Shown: positions 33,601 through 49,918 of the stretch, one piece after another
Numbering within the stretch: the first letter of the stretch is position 1
How the letters are laid out: the number at the start of each line of letters is the position of its first letter
DNA from: Loripinus fragilis
Lineage: Eukaryota > Mollusca > Bivalvia > Lucinida > Lucinidae
Length of the DNA: 64,000 bases
Reading direction: 5' to 3'
Assembly (NCBI GenBank): GCA_964019695.1
Contig: OZ026526.1
Span: 10,311,254 to 10,375,253 of the forward strand
Made by a program: the position numbers and the translations under genes
The notes under the pieces: model-generated
Seen by the model: the letters and a program-made list of their open reading frames with translations, nothing else
Database searches by the model: none
Told to the model about the DNA's origin: nothing

Positions 33601-36600
33601 GAGAGAACAAAATATTCTGAACGTACAAAAAGTAAAGAATATTGGGTATTGTTTGCTTTTTTACCGTCAACTAGATTTACTTGTGAAATATGAGAGTCAA
33701 CCATGTGAAATATGAGAGTCAACCCCTGGTCGAAATATTGTTGTCTGAGAAACACATGACTGGATAAATACTACAAATGCATGCTATCTGTGAGATCACT
33801 TTGCTAATTAGAAATGTAATACTAGTTAACATTGGTTGTGTAAGTGATATAATTTTTAATGTTCGAATTTATCCTTCTTTTGCAAACAGTACATACACTA
33901 GCCAGTTCTCTATGTTTCTGCAGCACTCTTACGTGTAATCATCAGTTACCATCATTATAGCATATTAGTAAGTGTGCTTCACACAAGGTAAGGAAGAAAG
34001 CAAAAATCAGGAATCGATGCAATCAAATGCCAAATGTTAATGATACCGATAGCCTTGTTTAAGAAGTTTTTGAGTTAACGGCCAACAGAGAGTGCTGAAA
34101 TCAGCAACACAGCAAACTGGACAAGCTGAGAAACACGAAAAAAAAGTAAGTGAGTATGATCAGGAAATAGCACAATCATAAACTGCAGACAAACCCATGG
34201 CACCACTAGGAAAAGCCACACAACAATCACGAGACACCAGGAAGACAAACTAAGCAAAGCAACCAACTCTCTCTTCCCCATCAAGATGATTGCAAAACTA
34301 GAAGGCGCATAAAGTAACATACAACAAAACATAGAACAATTACAGACTCCCACAATGGGAGTAACAGTAAACAACAAGTCAACAACAGAACCACCGCCTT
34401 AGAACAGACAGCAGCCTAAGCCACTGGAGGGGAACTTATATGCATTTTACTGGTACCAAATCTTCGCCCTAGCTTCTGCTGTTGTTAAAGTACAAGAAAT
34501 GTTCAGCTCGCATGGAACTATTGCAATGTATCATCATGAAGAAACACTCTAATCAAATTAACACACTACAAACCCCGCTGTCAAAGACTTTTGACTGTTA
34601 CCTGTAAATGGCTTACACATGGATTATATATGTTATGATTCCAATTCAATCATTCTGTCCTGTTCACTGAGGTGTATCAGAACTACATACTGTATACATG
34701 CAATTATAAATTGATAATAAGCTACATGTTTATACAAAATAACGCTTAATAAGCTTTTGTATTATTTGTTTTGAGCATTTTGACAGCCTTCACACCACCG
34801 CATTCCATACCCTGACCAATCATCCCAGTTTGTAGGTTGTGTGTAATGTGAAACTACAACCATATGCAAAAGAATAAGTTTGCTCACAGATGAAAGCACT
34901 TCAAATATTTTTTTTTATTTCTTATATAATAACAAAAGCAGAGTTTTCAGCCCATATTTCTAAATCGGCACTTGTCCAATGAGAAAAGCATTTTTGCCGA
35001 TAATTCGGGCTGTACCTACTTATCTTTCGATGGAAAAAATATCCCTTTCCTAGAAACTGTCTATGGCCATTTCTCTGGGCAATTCTTCATTTAGACTGTC
35101 AGAGATCCATGTTAACTTCTTATCTTACCGCTATCAAAAACAATGTAATAAAGCACTGCGAAAAAGTTAATGGCTAGTCTGATAAGAATCTATTTTGGTC
35201 TAGTAAACATTCCGGTGAAGTATTAGATAAACTTAAAACTAGGGATTTCAATGCAGTCAGTTTGTCTACATATGCTTTTTCCACTCTTTAAACTACTTAA
35301 CCTCATATTTTAGTTAATGATAAACTAACTGTTCTGCTTGAACGAAATTTCCAAAGAGAAGGCTCTCCTTACCTTGCATGAAATGACAGAAACACGTGTT
35401 TCACTGCAGAACAACCAAATTATATCATGCACGGTCTTGTAAAAATGATTGTTTGGCTGGAATGCATATACGATTGGGGACACTTAATTTGATAGACATG
35501 TTGTTGGGATTCCATTGCGCTCCCCAGATTGCAGATTTATTCTAATTTTGATATGAGATGGACTTTATGATGTCTCTTTCTGATGATCAACAGGCTTATA
35601 TTATTCAGGGGTTTAACACTACATCCAGATATTTGGATGATATTTTAAGCATACATAATACACTTTTGACGATATATTAATTCAGATGTACTCTTCAGAG
35701 CTCCAACTTAATAAAGCTAATACCTCTGATACCAAAGCTGTGTTTTTGGACTTGCATTTTTCCGTTTCTAATGATATTGTTTCTACCAAAATTTACGATA
35801 AATATGGCGGTTTTGATTATGAAATTGTTAGTTTCCCATTTTTAGATTGTGATGTTACTCACCCTACATCATATGGGTTTTATATTTGTCAACTTATCCA
35901 ATGTGCTAGAGCATCTAGTCATGTTGCAGATTTAAACTCTCATAAAAATATTTAACTAATAAACTTCTTAAACAAGCCTATCTGTATCATAAACTTCGCA
36001 AATGTTTTTCTTAGTTGTATTGCCGATGCCTTGACTTGAAATCTAAACTCAATGGCAGACTTAAATCTCTGTTGCGCCAGGGTCTTTCAGAACCAGATTT
36101 TTGTAGCAACTTAGTGATACATTATAGAAAACCATTGTCATTAAGAAAATAGTATCACAGTTTATCAAAATAATTTTTCAGAGATTATAAAGATTGGCTA
36201 TAACATTTATGCATTTCAACAAACTGCATATGTTTGGTATTTAACCCAACAACGATTGACAACTTTGCTTTCCTCTTTGATTGGAAGTCAGCTGATCAGA
36301 CCTCAGATTCTATTATGGTTCTGACTTAAAGCCCTGTCCATATATCAAATGGTTGGTGCCTGATGCTTTGTCTGTTTTCCGGCCCATCGGCTTTTAAGTG
36401 TTGGATTGCTTTTGCTCAGGTATTCAGTTGTAAGTCCTGATCTTAGATTTATTTCTATTCTATATCTTGATTTATATATACTAGGATATGATTAAGGATA
36501 AATTATGGATATTTCATGCAAACCAAACATCCATGGCTTGATCTATATCAGAATTAAAGGCTAGGCTGGTACCGTGAAACTAGTTTAGGCCTTTAAGTAG

Positions 36601-39600
36601 TTTTCTTATTTACCGTTCCAAGACGGTGCTTCTTTTGTGGATCTTATTTGTGTGTTTTTGTCTTTGTCATACTGCCATGCCTCTTTTCTGCAGCCCCTGT
36701 GGTCATCTGTTGGCAAAGGGTTGACTACTTGGTTTACTTGTATGTAATGTTTTCTTGCTCTGTCACTTTCCCATATGAGGTCCTAGAGTCCTTCTAATAT
36801 TACAAGTCTTTGTATCTATTAACTCTCTTACGTCCTATTCTGTGAATTATTGAAAAATACAATTATCCAGTCGACAACATTCTCTGTACTATCCTGTATG
36901 CAGCCAATAACACAGAGGTCCTGAAAAAAAATCAAGCTCTCTCATGTCCGTTGAACAAATCCAACAGTTTAGTGCAGAAAAGGTTATACAGTAAAGGTGA
37001 AGGTAGATTCGTGATAGTTTTATGAGTCTCCTAAGTTAGGGTAAGCAAGTGGATTTTATCGTTAAGAATTATAGTTTGTTAGTTTGTTTTGTTGCTTTAC
37101 GCCCCATTTCAACAGCTAAGGTCATGGCAAGACGTTCAGTAAACCTTACCACACTTTTTCCTGGGCAGGATTGAACAAGCGGTTAGCCAGTACTTCGTGC
37201 ATATACTTTCGCTTGTAACTGGCAACAACCCTTCTTGAATGATTGGGCCAAACGGACAAGAAGGACACTAGAAACTATTTCATAATCAATTTCTACGAAA
37301 GTATTGGAACGGACAGTATCAAACTTGTGACCCCTTGATCTGCAGTCAGACTCGCATCTGTAGCCAGACACGCTACCAACTGCACTACGCAACCATGTTG
37401 TATGGATTATAGTTAGAAATGGTAGGTTAAAGTTGGTGGAAAGGCATGGTTTTAGGTTTAAGATCATCTATCATACCCCTACTTATCGCACTCTATCAAC
37501 AACTTTCCAATACAATCATCCAATCTGTCTACCACAAATAGTCAGTTAAGTATAGTTTAGTTTATGATTCACTCAAAATAAATCCTGTCATGCCTTTCGT
37601 CTTGTCACTATGATACCTATCACTTCCACCTGGCTTTCTAGAATTACAAGACCTAACCTTCTCTCGCCACCCTCTCCATTCCTACCCTCTTAGAGGATGT
37701 ATAACAAGTAGCATTGAGACTACAAGCATATATGACATTCGGGTACATTATAAACAAACAGTGGTGCCCTGACCAGGATAAAGTGTAACAGAGTCTGGTG
37801 AGTGATATCACAGAACCGTGTTCTACATGAACAAGTGAGACCAAGAAACGAAGTTGTATGTCTGGACTACGCAGCTAGCTAAAGTATAATATCTTCATCC
37901 ATCTTACAGAACAATAGCTTTGTGGCCAAATGCTTCTTTGAACAAAATGTTAATTCTAACCAATAGGTATGATAGGGGGAAAATATTTGAACTGGATTTT
38001 TAATGAAGCCTTTGACCAACTATGAAATCATATATATAAGATTCTTCTCCTGTATGAATTGACCTGTCACAAGGTTTGTCTTCTGTATGAGTATATATTC
38101 TTAATAATCTTACATACAAGGTGTAGAATTGGTGCTAGATGTAGCTTTAACGGTAGAAACTAGATGAGTTAAGTAGAGGTCTCACCATATTGTATCAATT
38201 TGGACAATACTATTGTGTAATTACTTCATTAAACAAGAATCGTTGAATTTTACAATCAAAGTATGGTGTTATTCATTTGCCAATCCATAACAGGAAAAAA
38301 TGCTGAACACATCAACATCTACCACTAAAATAAGCATGGTTATTCAAAACTAAGTCAGTATTCAATTATGTTTTATACTGAAACATAATTGTTGCTTATT
38401 TTTATTTTGACGAATTAGGACAATATGTTTACAAGTAAGAAAATATGTCACCGTTCCTTTATTTTCATGCAATTTGGTCAACATATTCTAAACATATATG
38501 GGCATTTTTTATGTTGAAATGGTATCTTGACAAAGATCACAACGTATTAAAATTGTAATTTCAATTTTGACCAAATACAAAATATACACTTTGCAAATTT
38601 TCTAATTGTTCATCTTACATTTTTACGCTAGTTTTGAAAGTAAGATTATGTTATACAAAATTCATGCTTCTATAGACCAACCAAGACTCTGCAGGTCATT
38701 TCATTTAAAAATGACTGGTACTTCTTGCACAGATGATGCTGGAGTAAAGGTACCCTCATTTCAAAATGTCACATTTTTTCTACAATATGAAATATTCTAC
38801 AGAGACGCCATCCATTTGTATTTTTGTTTGTTTGAAGATGTGTCTGACTGCAGTGATCAGAAACAAACATGCTTCAAATGATTTGCTCCAATCCTCGTTT
38901 CTGTTATGTAAAAGCATGAAGACAAACACTACCAGCAGCTAGATCATAGGAATCAAGCTTTATGCATATAATTTTGATAGGAAGTTGGCACTGTTCTGCA
39001 TGCCTTATTATCTGCGACACAGCATTGAAATTTTCAGCGAGTATTCATTACTACTAGATGTCACTGTTCTGCTTTAGAAATTGAAAAAAATAATGCAAAG
39101 TACAGTCAAATTGACTTTTTAGTTTTACATTCAAGCCGACAGTGCGCAGCAGCAGTGAAATGTTTGTCACCATAAAATGCATGAATCAAAGTTAAAAAGA
39201 CGAAAATGTTCTGTTCTGTTCTGTTTTAAGATAAAATAAAATGCGTACAACAATTTGAGCACGAGCAACAAATGAATTTCAAAATACTATAAAAATATGA
39301 TATTTCATAAAATGCGTAAGACATCTACTTTTGTCACAATTTCAAGTCTTTGTTGTTATTTTAAAGTCGGCTAAACCCGTTTGTTACCAACTGAAATTAA
39401 ATTTGATATAAAACTTCACTCAAACCATTTTTCTTCAAAAAAGCATACTTTTGCATTTTTAACAAAAAAAAACGTGGATTGAGAGACAGCTTTTCTGGAA
39501 GACCGCTAAACTTTTGCCCATTAAACCGCACATATCTAAGCAAAAAAAATCCAATGTTATTAGCGCTTGGTCAGAAATAATGAACTTAAAAAGTGACCAA

Positions 39601-42600
39601 TTAGAAATTTTGTTAAGTGTACAGTTGAAATTTGGGGTACCATGACATAAAAATAAATTTTCTCCACTATCCTGATACATAACTAGAAATGTGTCCATGG
39701 GACACGGATGCCCCCGCTATAGCCAAATTCCCATAAATAGGGCATTGTCATTAACAAAGGGCCATGACTCTAATAATAATCGGTGGATTTTATCCGTAAT
39801 GGAACTTTACCTGTATTTTATGATTCTTCACCTGTGTATGAAATATGAATCCAATACACCAATGTATTCAAAAGATATCGCCCAGAAACTGTTTTCATAC
39901 GCAGATCAAGGGCCATAACTCTGATAATAATCGGGGATTTTATCCTTTATCGAACCTGACGTGTATTTTATAGTTATATACCTGTATGTGAAATATGAAT
40001 CCAATTCACCAATGTATTCAAAAGATATCGCCGGTAAAACATTTTTCATACCGAGATCAAGGGCCATAACTCTGATAATAATCAGTTGATTTTATCCGTC
40101 ATCGAACTTGACCTGTATTTTATGATTATATACTGTGTATGAAATATGAATCCAATACATTACTGTTTTCAAAAGATATTGCCCAGAAACCATTTTGCAT
40201 ATGGAGATCAAGGGCCATAACTCTGATAATAATTGGTGGATTTTATCCGTAATCGAACGTGACCTATATTTTATGATTATATACCTGTGTATGAAACATG
40301 AATCCAATGCACCAATGTATTCAAAAGATATCGCCCGGAAACCCTTTTTCGTACGTACAGGACGTACTGACAAGGGTGATGCTATATGCCCCGCCCCCCC
40401 CCATTACAAATGGCGGGGGCATAACAAAGCCATTTATAGTATCAACGAATTTATTGATGATATCGTTATTTCATAAAACATTTTGCGTCCGTTACACGAT
40501 ATGCCAATAACTGTAGAAATATTAATTAATAACAGGGTATACTAAGGTGTGGTAGTGATATCATACATGACGGCTTTAATTAAAATGGAATTGCATAAAA
40601 ATAGTAAGTGAGCATGATCAGGAAATACCACAATCACAAACTGCAGACAATCCCGTGGCACCGCGAGGAAGAGCCGCTCAACCATCACGAGACACCAGGA
40701 AGACAAATTAAGCAAAGCAATCAGCTCTCTCTTCCCCATCAAGATGATTGCAATACTAGAATGGACACAAAGTAACATACAACAAAACATAGAACAATTA
40801 CAGACTCCCACAATGGGAATAACAATAAACAAAAAGTCAACAACAACAGAACCACCGCCTTAGAACGGACAGCAGCCTAAGCCACCAGGGGGCTTAAATG
40901 CATTTTACTGGCACCAAATCTTCGCCCTAGATTCTGCTGTTGTTGAAGTACAGGAAATGTTCAGCTCGCATGGAGGCCATCTAACTAATGCAATGTATCA
41001 TCATGGAAAAACACTCTAATCAAATTACTACACCATGATGAAACAAAGAAAAGGGCTCATGACTCACAGATAGTCACAGCTAAAGAAAACCTCAAGTTGA
41101 GCCACGGTGGGTCCAGCTCAAAACTCAAATGCACCATAAATATAATAGTCATACCCACAGCGATATCAGCGTAATATTATCAAATTTCAAGCGTGGGCAG
41201 TCACCCATGTTATTTTCCCATACATTGTCATAGCCCCTTTGTGCTTTACATGTTCATTTGTTATATAATTAATTTAATGTGTATGCTATAATTCACATGT
41301 ATTGCACTTAGATATGAGCGCGGATCTAAGAAAAGGGACCTAAGGCATCCCAGCAATTATTACATGATAGACATTTGAAAAACACATAAAATAACAAATT
41401 TCACATGCTTTTATATTACCTCGAAAATGTTCCTATCGCTTGATGTAATCAAAGTAGCAAATAATTCTGATTAAATTTAAAGTTTTGTATGCTGCTTGTT
41501 GCCATGGTAACAACTAGGCCATAATACCTACAAGGATTCATAATGAAGAGTGGGCCATTTTAATTGCCTATAAAACAACTTAGAAAGTATAAATTCATAC
41601 ATTTTCATTTACATTTACTTTATAACATAGATAACGCTTGTGAGTACATTATATTTGTTAGATACTTTTACTTAGTCAAAAATAACCAACAAGCCACTGG
41701 AGACAAGCACCCTGCGTCATATTAAGTTTAACGTCCTTCTTGACGTCACGTTGTAAACCGTATCACATATGTTGCTTCAAACCTCCATATATTCGTCAAT
41801 ATTAAAGATAACTGCTTACAATTTTTAGGAAATGCTCTTAAGAGATAGTACTTTGCAGAGACACCATGAGCTAGATTTTGATGAACACAACCATAAAGTA
41901 CCTTCTTTCATATCCTGGCCCATATATCTGTACATAAATAAATCTGAATGTTAGCTCAGAAGTATTTATTCAAGGACTACCATCATCGTTTCCAGCGTAA
42001 GAGGTCTTGTGAAAACCAATTGGTTAAGTTCGTGCTCAATGTACTCAGCAGACTGTATGGGGCTGTGAACTATGACCACAAACAAACAGACTGTATCATC
42101 ATGTTTTTCGGATCGCAGATGTGCCATAACGAAGGCACTTGTTACACGCATAATTTATCATATATTAGGTTTTATAACAGTTAAATTAGGGTGGATATAA
42201 TTCATGTCCAGCCAACTTTGCATATGATAGCGTTCCATTTCAGCAGGTTTATACAGATACGCATAGGCTCTTTTCTATTGGCCAGCTTGGCTAATTATCA
42301 GATAGAACTTTTGGGACAGGAATTCGCTATGCGAGGCAGAATGCTTAATCCAGCGAACGCCCAAACGCCACCCACTTTTCAGTCGTTTATTGATTATTCA
42401 TTACTATAATGGACTGACCTTTCCAAACATTTCATCAAATAGATTGGAATGTACGACGGTTCATCCAGTATTGAGTAAACTTGGATTTTTCAGTCAAACT
42501 AGACCTTTGTCACAAGTGCTAGATGAATGCGCATTAATTAATGGACGGGGCAATTTTAATTCATGAGATTCTTTCAAATCATTTATTAAATACAAAAATT

Positions 42601-45600
42601 GGTATAGCCTTGAAAAAGGTTTATATTCTGTGGACGGCAGCATATCAAAATTGATCACTTGGTGTTGGATTGCCACCCACCTCCCAATGTAGGTAAGCCA
42701 CAGTTTTTTTTATACCTTTTGCACAGGAGTGGGTTTTGCTGGACGGCAAGTACATTGCACGGGTAATCATACATTGGAATTAATTTATGTCAAGTTCTCA
42801 TTTGTTTATATTTGATCAGATCAATGATTTCATGGTTAAAACAATCTTTAGTTAGTATAGGGGAGACTATGATATTATGATTAATTAACAGCCACACCAT
42901 CAGAATATAGCTTGTCATTTATTCAAATCATGAGGCTACACCAATAGAATATAGTTCTTAAGTCCTTTTTCAGTTTTTCAAATCATGAGGCAAATTCGTT
43001 TCATGACATATAGCTAAAGGTAAGATCACTTACATGTTCAAATGAGAGATCACTTTCCTATTGTTTGTATCTAGTGGAATCATCTGCCAAACTTGGTAAG
43101 ATCAGTCGCCTTTCATCATTAAGAATTAATCTAGGGGCGTGATATTTCGCCTTCTGCATTAATATTCCGTAAAGGGTTGGTGTCATCCTACCCTAAGCAA
43201 CAGATATGATCACTTCCATGTTCCATGGTGAGATTACCTTTCTATTGGCTGTATTTGGTAAGGTTACCTTCCAATTGGGTGAGCCCATTTACCTTATGCC
43301 TTGAATTAATCAGGTAATTATCATGCTCTATTCCATAGACAATCTTTAGTTGTTACTTTGGGGATCTCCTCAAGCTTTAGTTTCAATAGTGTTTGGGGGA
43401 GTGAGAGGAGACCAGGCCACACAAATGGAATATTAATAAACTGTTATTGTGCATATATTTGTCGCTTGTGTTACTGATTATTACATTAGCATTAACCTTT
43501 ATTGTTATCTTTTGATTTTTGTACATCTAACTAAATCAGAGTGCAGTCAAAACAAGAATGGTTCAATCATTTTAGCCTTTGTTAAGTGATATGCTACGAT
43601 TTTGTTTCTCCTTTTCCATGCTTGGGAATTAAGGCATTTTCATTAGGGTATACCCTCTTGGGTCACCTATTCTTAGGAAGTATACTAAACCATTCAATGT
43701 GTTCAAGAGACGAGGAATGTTTCTCAATGTTTTCCAATTGCAATGCCAAATGGCGTGTCTGTTGCACACATTTATATACAAAACCTACCATTACCTCATC
43801 TGTATATGGTAGACAGTTCTCCATAATCAATAATTATGTTTTGAACTTAGCATCATCTGATCTGGTTTATGTTATACTAATTGTGACATGCAATATGTTG
43901 GGCAGTCTGGTCGATCCTTAAAGGCTAGATTTCATGAGTACTTTATTAAGATGAAAATGCCTTAAACTTGACACTTTTATGTATTGCCATTTATACCAAA
44001 CAGGCCATTCACCTAGCAAAGTTGAAAACTGAAAACATCATTTATGATCCAAATTCTTCATCTAAATTAAATATAAAAACTCGAAACTGAGTTAAATTGG
44101 ATAAAATGATGGCAATTACATTTTCCATTTGGTTTTAATCATAAGATACATCTATGCCAAAGATATAATATTTCAAAATTGTCCGATTTTGATGTTCTTT
44201 CTCTTTTGAATGTAAGAAGCGTTAAGTTAGATCTCATGGTTAACGAAGAAAAAAAAACAGCAATGTTTAGTGTAAATTATGTGCATAAGAAAGCATTAAT
44301 ACTTCTCTAAAATATCTTTCAGTTGTTTTGGATAAGGGCGGTCACCATAATTTACATTAATTTCTTAGTTATTTACCTTGCTCAGTTTTATGCAATTTAG
44401 AGTTAGAGGCTAATAAATTTACAATATAGCTAACAAATCATAAAACGAAGCCCTTTTGACAAGGTGTTATGTTATGTTCAGCATTTGCTTTGTCCTTATA
44501 TCGATTCTGAGGTCATCAATAAATGCCATTTTATTATAATTCCATTCATTAACAAAAGTTTGAAGTTTTTCGATTTGCATAATATCTTTAAAATAATTGA
44601 ATCCTTGATTTCCTTTGTTCCAAATTTCTTTAATCATACAGAAATTCCTTAACATTAGCCATAAACAAAATAAATCTATTAGATATACTATGTATAATTT
44701 TAATAAAATCATTACCAATACCTATGTGAAAATTGATTCCAATACTATCAAAAAGCATGTAATAAAACCGCGAAAAAAAGTATGAAAGATCTGGTAACAA
44801 TCTATTTTGTTCTATTAAACATTCTGGTTAAGTAAAAGATAAATTTAAAGCACTGCGACCAGATTGTCTGCATATGATTTTTTCCACTCTTTACATTACT
44901 TACACCATATATACAATGCAACCTTTTGGTGGGACATAGGCAAATACCTATGTCTATACCCAGATCAAACGACGCATACAGGAGCATCAGCTCAGGGTAT
45001 TATGACCATTCAAAGGTGGTACTTCTTTCGTGGATCATTTGTATTTTTGTGTCTTATGTTTCTCATGCTTTCGCGTCTATTCATTGCTGCATTGTGTTCA
45101 CCTGCTGGGAAAGGACTGACCTCTTGGCTCTTCTAGGTGATGTTTATTGTATTTTTGTTACTTTCCAATCTGGTATCCTGAGACAGGTGTGGTGCTTGAT
45201 TGTATCGTTTTCTGATCAATGCTGTCCTTTTTACTTTTAAACTATTTGCTTACAAAATACTATATCAGAAATTGAACAAAGATGAAAATACCATCCAACA
45301 ACCATTGCAACGGAAATGGACTGGTCCAATCGATAGGGATGGGAAAATGCATTCTGTATAAATGAGTTGACTCAAAATTTGATTTAAGATAAACTTATTG
45401 GTCTTAGTCAAAGATCTTTCCATATGACAAGTGACAAAAACTAAAGAAAACATCACACACAAAAGAGGTTAGCCCCTCCTTAGGCATGAAACACAAATAG
45501 CAAAAAAAGGATCAACAAAAGAAGCACCTTCTTAGAATGGTCAGTAAAAGTTACTGGAGTGCCCAAACATGTTTGAAGGCGCCAACTGCACCCTTATTTT

Positions 45601-48600
45601 TGATATGGATAAAGACAAATAATGTTTGGTTTGCGTGAAAGATCCCTAACTGATCGATGTATCGTCTCTTAGTAAATATAAATCAAGATTAAAAAATAGA
45701 TGAAACAAAGATAATAACTCAACAGTATATTCATCTGAATACTGAAGTAAAATAATTCCAATCGTTATATGCAGGTGGGCCCAACCACAGACACAGCATC
45801 AGGCCCTAACTCTCTCATCTTTAAATAAGTTATATCTTAATTTATCTGTTTTAGGAGATGATGCATTGATAAGTAAGGGGTCTTTCATGCAAACCAAACA
45901 TCTATGTGTCTTGATCCATATTTGAATTAAGGTGAGGTTGGCGCCGTTAAACCGGTTTAAGCCCTCCAGTAAAATATTTTACTGACCGTTCCAAGGCGGT
46001 ACTTCTTTTGTGGATCTTTTATTTTTTTTAATCTGTCTTGTGTTTGCTATGTCTTTGTGTGCGTCTGTTTATATGTGTTTTTGGTCACCTGCTGGGAAAG
46101 GGCTGACCTCTTGGCTCTCATTTGTGGTGTCTAACTGTGAGTTTGTCACTTTCCCATTGGTATCCTGGGTCATATATGGTACTTGATTGTATTGATTCCT
46201 GATCTTTGCACCCTTACTTACTTTAAATCAAAACCATCATAGAATCTTAGGTCAACCCGCCAGCGTTAAAATCAAAGGGGAAAGCAAAGTTGCTAACGGT
46301 GATTGGGTTTGCCACCAAGCATGCAGTCGGGCGCAATGCATTTATTTTATAACAAATCTTATAATGAGAAATCATTTTAACAAACTGCATCAAACAATTA
46401 TTGGAGTCATCAGTTTCCATTCATTAATACACTAAGTCGCCATAAAACTATGGTTCTGAAAAGAGATTTATGTCCAATATTGAATTTGTATACCAAATCA
46501 TAGCATCAGCGGTAAAATTTTGAAAAAGTTTTGCGAAGTTTATGAGACATATTACCTTGATGAAGAAGTTTCTGAGTTAACAGTAAACTGCGAGTGTTGA
46601 AAGCAGTAACAAAGCTAGCTCTAGCAAATCGGATGAGTTGAGAAATATAACCTCCATAGGATGTCGAGCTAGGAACATCACCATCTAAAATGGGAAACTG
46701 ACAATTTCAAAATCATAATCGTCCCGCTTATCATAAATTTGGGTCAACTGTAAGTAAAAAACGAGGCTTCAGTATTAGTGGTATTGGCTTTATGAAACTG
46801 AAATTCTGCAGGGTATATTTGACTTTCCATGTCGCATTAAATTAAATTATGAGGTGAAGTAGTGTATATGTAAACAAACTGGTCACATTGGAAAATCTAG
46901 CTTAAAGTTTATCTAATATTTCAAAGACTTTAAAGATTTATCTATAGACGGGATGGTTGGGACCTGATGCTACGTCTGTTGTCAATCCAACTGAGGTTGA
47001 ACTGTTGGTTTATTTTGCTCTTGTATTCAGTTTTATGTACTGTTGAGTCCTTTTTGTTTTATTTCCTTTTTATACCTTGAGTTATATGTTCTAGGAGATA
47101 GTTCTTGGATAAGATAGGGATAGTTCATACAAACCAAACAGCTATGTGTCTTGAATCACCAAAACAAAGGGGAAGGCTGACACCGTGAAATTAGTTTAAG
47201 CTCTCCAGTAATTTTCTTTCCGATCGTTCCAAGGTGGTGATTCTTGTGTTTGTCATTGCCTTCTGTGATATATTTTAATTGCAGCCTTGTGGTCACCTGT
47301 TGGGAAAGTGTTAACATCTTCGCTCTCTTATATGGGATGGTTCTTGCGCTTTTGTCTTTTTCCCAAATGGTGTCCTGTGATAAGTGAGGTACTTGATCGT
47401 ATACATTCCTGATCTTTGCCTTCTCTCTTACTTTGGTGTAAATGGGGATTTTATAGTCTGGTATAGAAACGTCCTACCCCCCAAAAACAAAATATCAAAA
47501 GCATGCAATTCTATGCAAAATGTTTTTGCATTTTTGTAAAGCAGTGGTAGTGTACATTACAATTAATGGACAGTATTGTACTCCATGTGGTGGGATGGGA
47601 TTAGGTGACTCAATATAAAAACGGACTGGAATGCGCGACTCACATAAATTAAAAGACAGCAAAAGTGATTTGAGAAATATATGTTTGGACCACCAATTTT
47701 CCAATGTCTTTACAAAGAATCTCATAAAGTTGCATGAAAGTCTAAACAATAATTTAAAGTGATGCAGCCGTGGACGGGCTAATGGGGTAGAAGGAGCTAA
47801 AATATCAAGCAATTTTTCGTCAGAGGATCAATTACTTGAAAAAGTGTTTTGAGAGGCATGTATATCCCTAGCTAGTGTCATTTCTGTCCCAGTCCAAACT
47901 CCCCCATGCCCCTCCAAATCTAAAGACGTCCTAGATTTTGAACTCTTGCAAGTAACCATGTATCTAAAGTAGTCAAGTGGAAGTCAATCATGCATGATAC
48001 CAAATATGAATATTGTCAATGTTGGTAAAATATCTACACAAAGCAGTAAAATAAACTAGCACTTTTGAAATATGTCCAAGATTTGACCTCTAGCCCTACC
48101 CTGGGTCATAAATTACGAGGAATGATAAAGCGGAGAGAAAGTCAGCCTGAAAAACGTAGGTTGTTAAATTCAAATGACTACATACAAAAGATCTTTAAGA
48201 TGTCATTGACATTAAATTTGACCTCAAACCCACCCCAGGACAAGAACCAAAGAGTTTGAAGCTGCCCAGTCGAAGCCTGTCATAAAAGATATCAAATGCC
48301 CATAAATGTTTATTGGGGGTTAGATGAAAAATAAAAAATAAACTTTCTCAAAGGTGTCCTTGATTGTGACCTCCCCCTACCCTGGTTTAGCCCTAGGGGG
48401 TGGGCATGAATGCTTTCTAATCAATGGTTGGTAAAATATATGCATAAGTCAGAAAAAATAAAATAGCACTTTAAAGGTGACATTAATGTTGACCTCCAGC
48501 CCCACTCTGTTTAATGAACCCTAACGTGTGAGGTCACACAGAGATAGCCAGTCTTCATTAGTATCTATTGTTCAACACAAATAATTTTATAAAAGAAAAC

Positions 48601-49854
48601 AATCTAGATTGTGTCCTCTAACCCCACCCTGGGGCATCAACCCAAGGCTCTGAATCCGTCAAGTCAAAGTCAACTATAAATGGTACCAATTGTCCACTGC
48701 ATGAATGCTCTCTAACAAATGGTAGGTTAGATATCTGTGTAAGTCAGAAAAGAAACAAATCAGCTTTTAATGATGTCCTAGATTTTTACCTCCAGTCTCA
48801 CCAAGGGGCAGGGACCGTTATATGAAAATGCCAATGATACAGGGTTACTATTGTCCAAATATGAATGATTTCTGATATGGGTTTACAGAGATATGTACCA
48901 CTCGAGAAACTCTTACTAAAAACTTTGTCATACTTTTAAAAGATGTGCTATATTTTGACCTCCAGTCTCACAGAGGGGCAAGGACCCTGTGGTCTGACGT
49001 CATGATGTAAATGTCAACCCGCCAGGTTAACTTCGTTTCAAATATCAGTGCTTTCTGATCAATGGTTACTGAGATACACATCACTGGAGAAAATTTTATC
49101 AAAAACGTTGTCATTGTTAAGAACGAATGAACAAATTACCAACAGACAAACGGATTAACGGAAAGATTAAAATTATAAACCACTCGGCATAAATGTGGGA
49201 GTATAAATAGGTAAAAACTATATACGCTGTAAAATTAGTGAACTTAACATCCAATGGTGTGGCATCTGAACTTTCTCTGCTACTGGTGTAGACTTTTCAC
49301 TGTTTGTTATCTATGTTCTGTTTAAATGTTCTGATCCATAGGTAACTACAACAATGACAGGTTGTAATGTTCAACATGAATCCGCCCATGCATTGCTTTA
49401 TTATTGAATTATGTTTAGAATATTGCTTGTACAACTATTTGAAATATTGTATCATGGGAAACTTATCCATTTCCACAAAGGACATCGGACAGTCTCCTAT
49501 TCAATCTGCCCAAATTTTGACAACCTGTGGCTAGGATAATGCATATTTGACAGCAAAATAAAAATATTTTGAAAATATTGCGTGATTATGCCAGGAAATT
49601 AGGGTTTAGGGGGTGGGGGTATTTTTTGTGACAAAATTTTATTTCACAGATAGTCAAAAATTCGCCGGGTATTCACCTAAATACATGAAAATATAATGTT
49701 TGGGGAATAAAACTTGAGACGAAAGTGATGCGTTTGCATAAAATTCAGGTTGAGAAGATTTCATCCTTCTTCTAAATTAGTATGCTGTCCATAACTTTTG
49801 ACAATTACCTGTTGTGTATCTGACATGTTCACTGAGGTGTATCATACCTGCATA

Positions 49855-49918
<64 letters not shown>

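Noticed and set aside
38606..38881. 91-codon plus-strand frame with several Cys
   Set aside because: No signal sequence, splice sites or repeat relation; consistent with chance.
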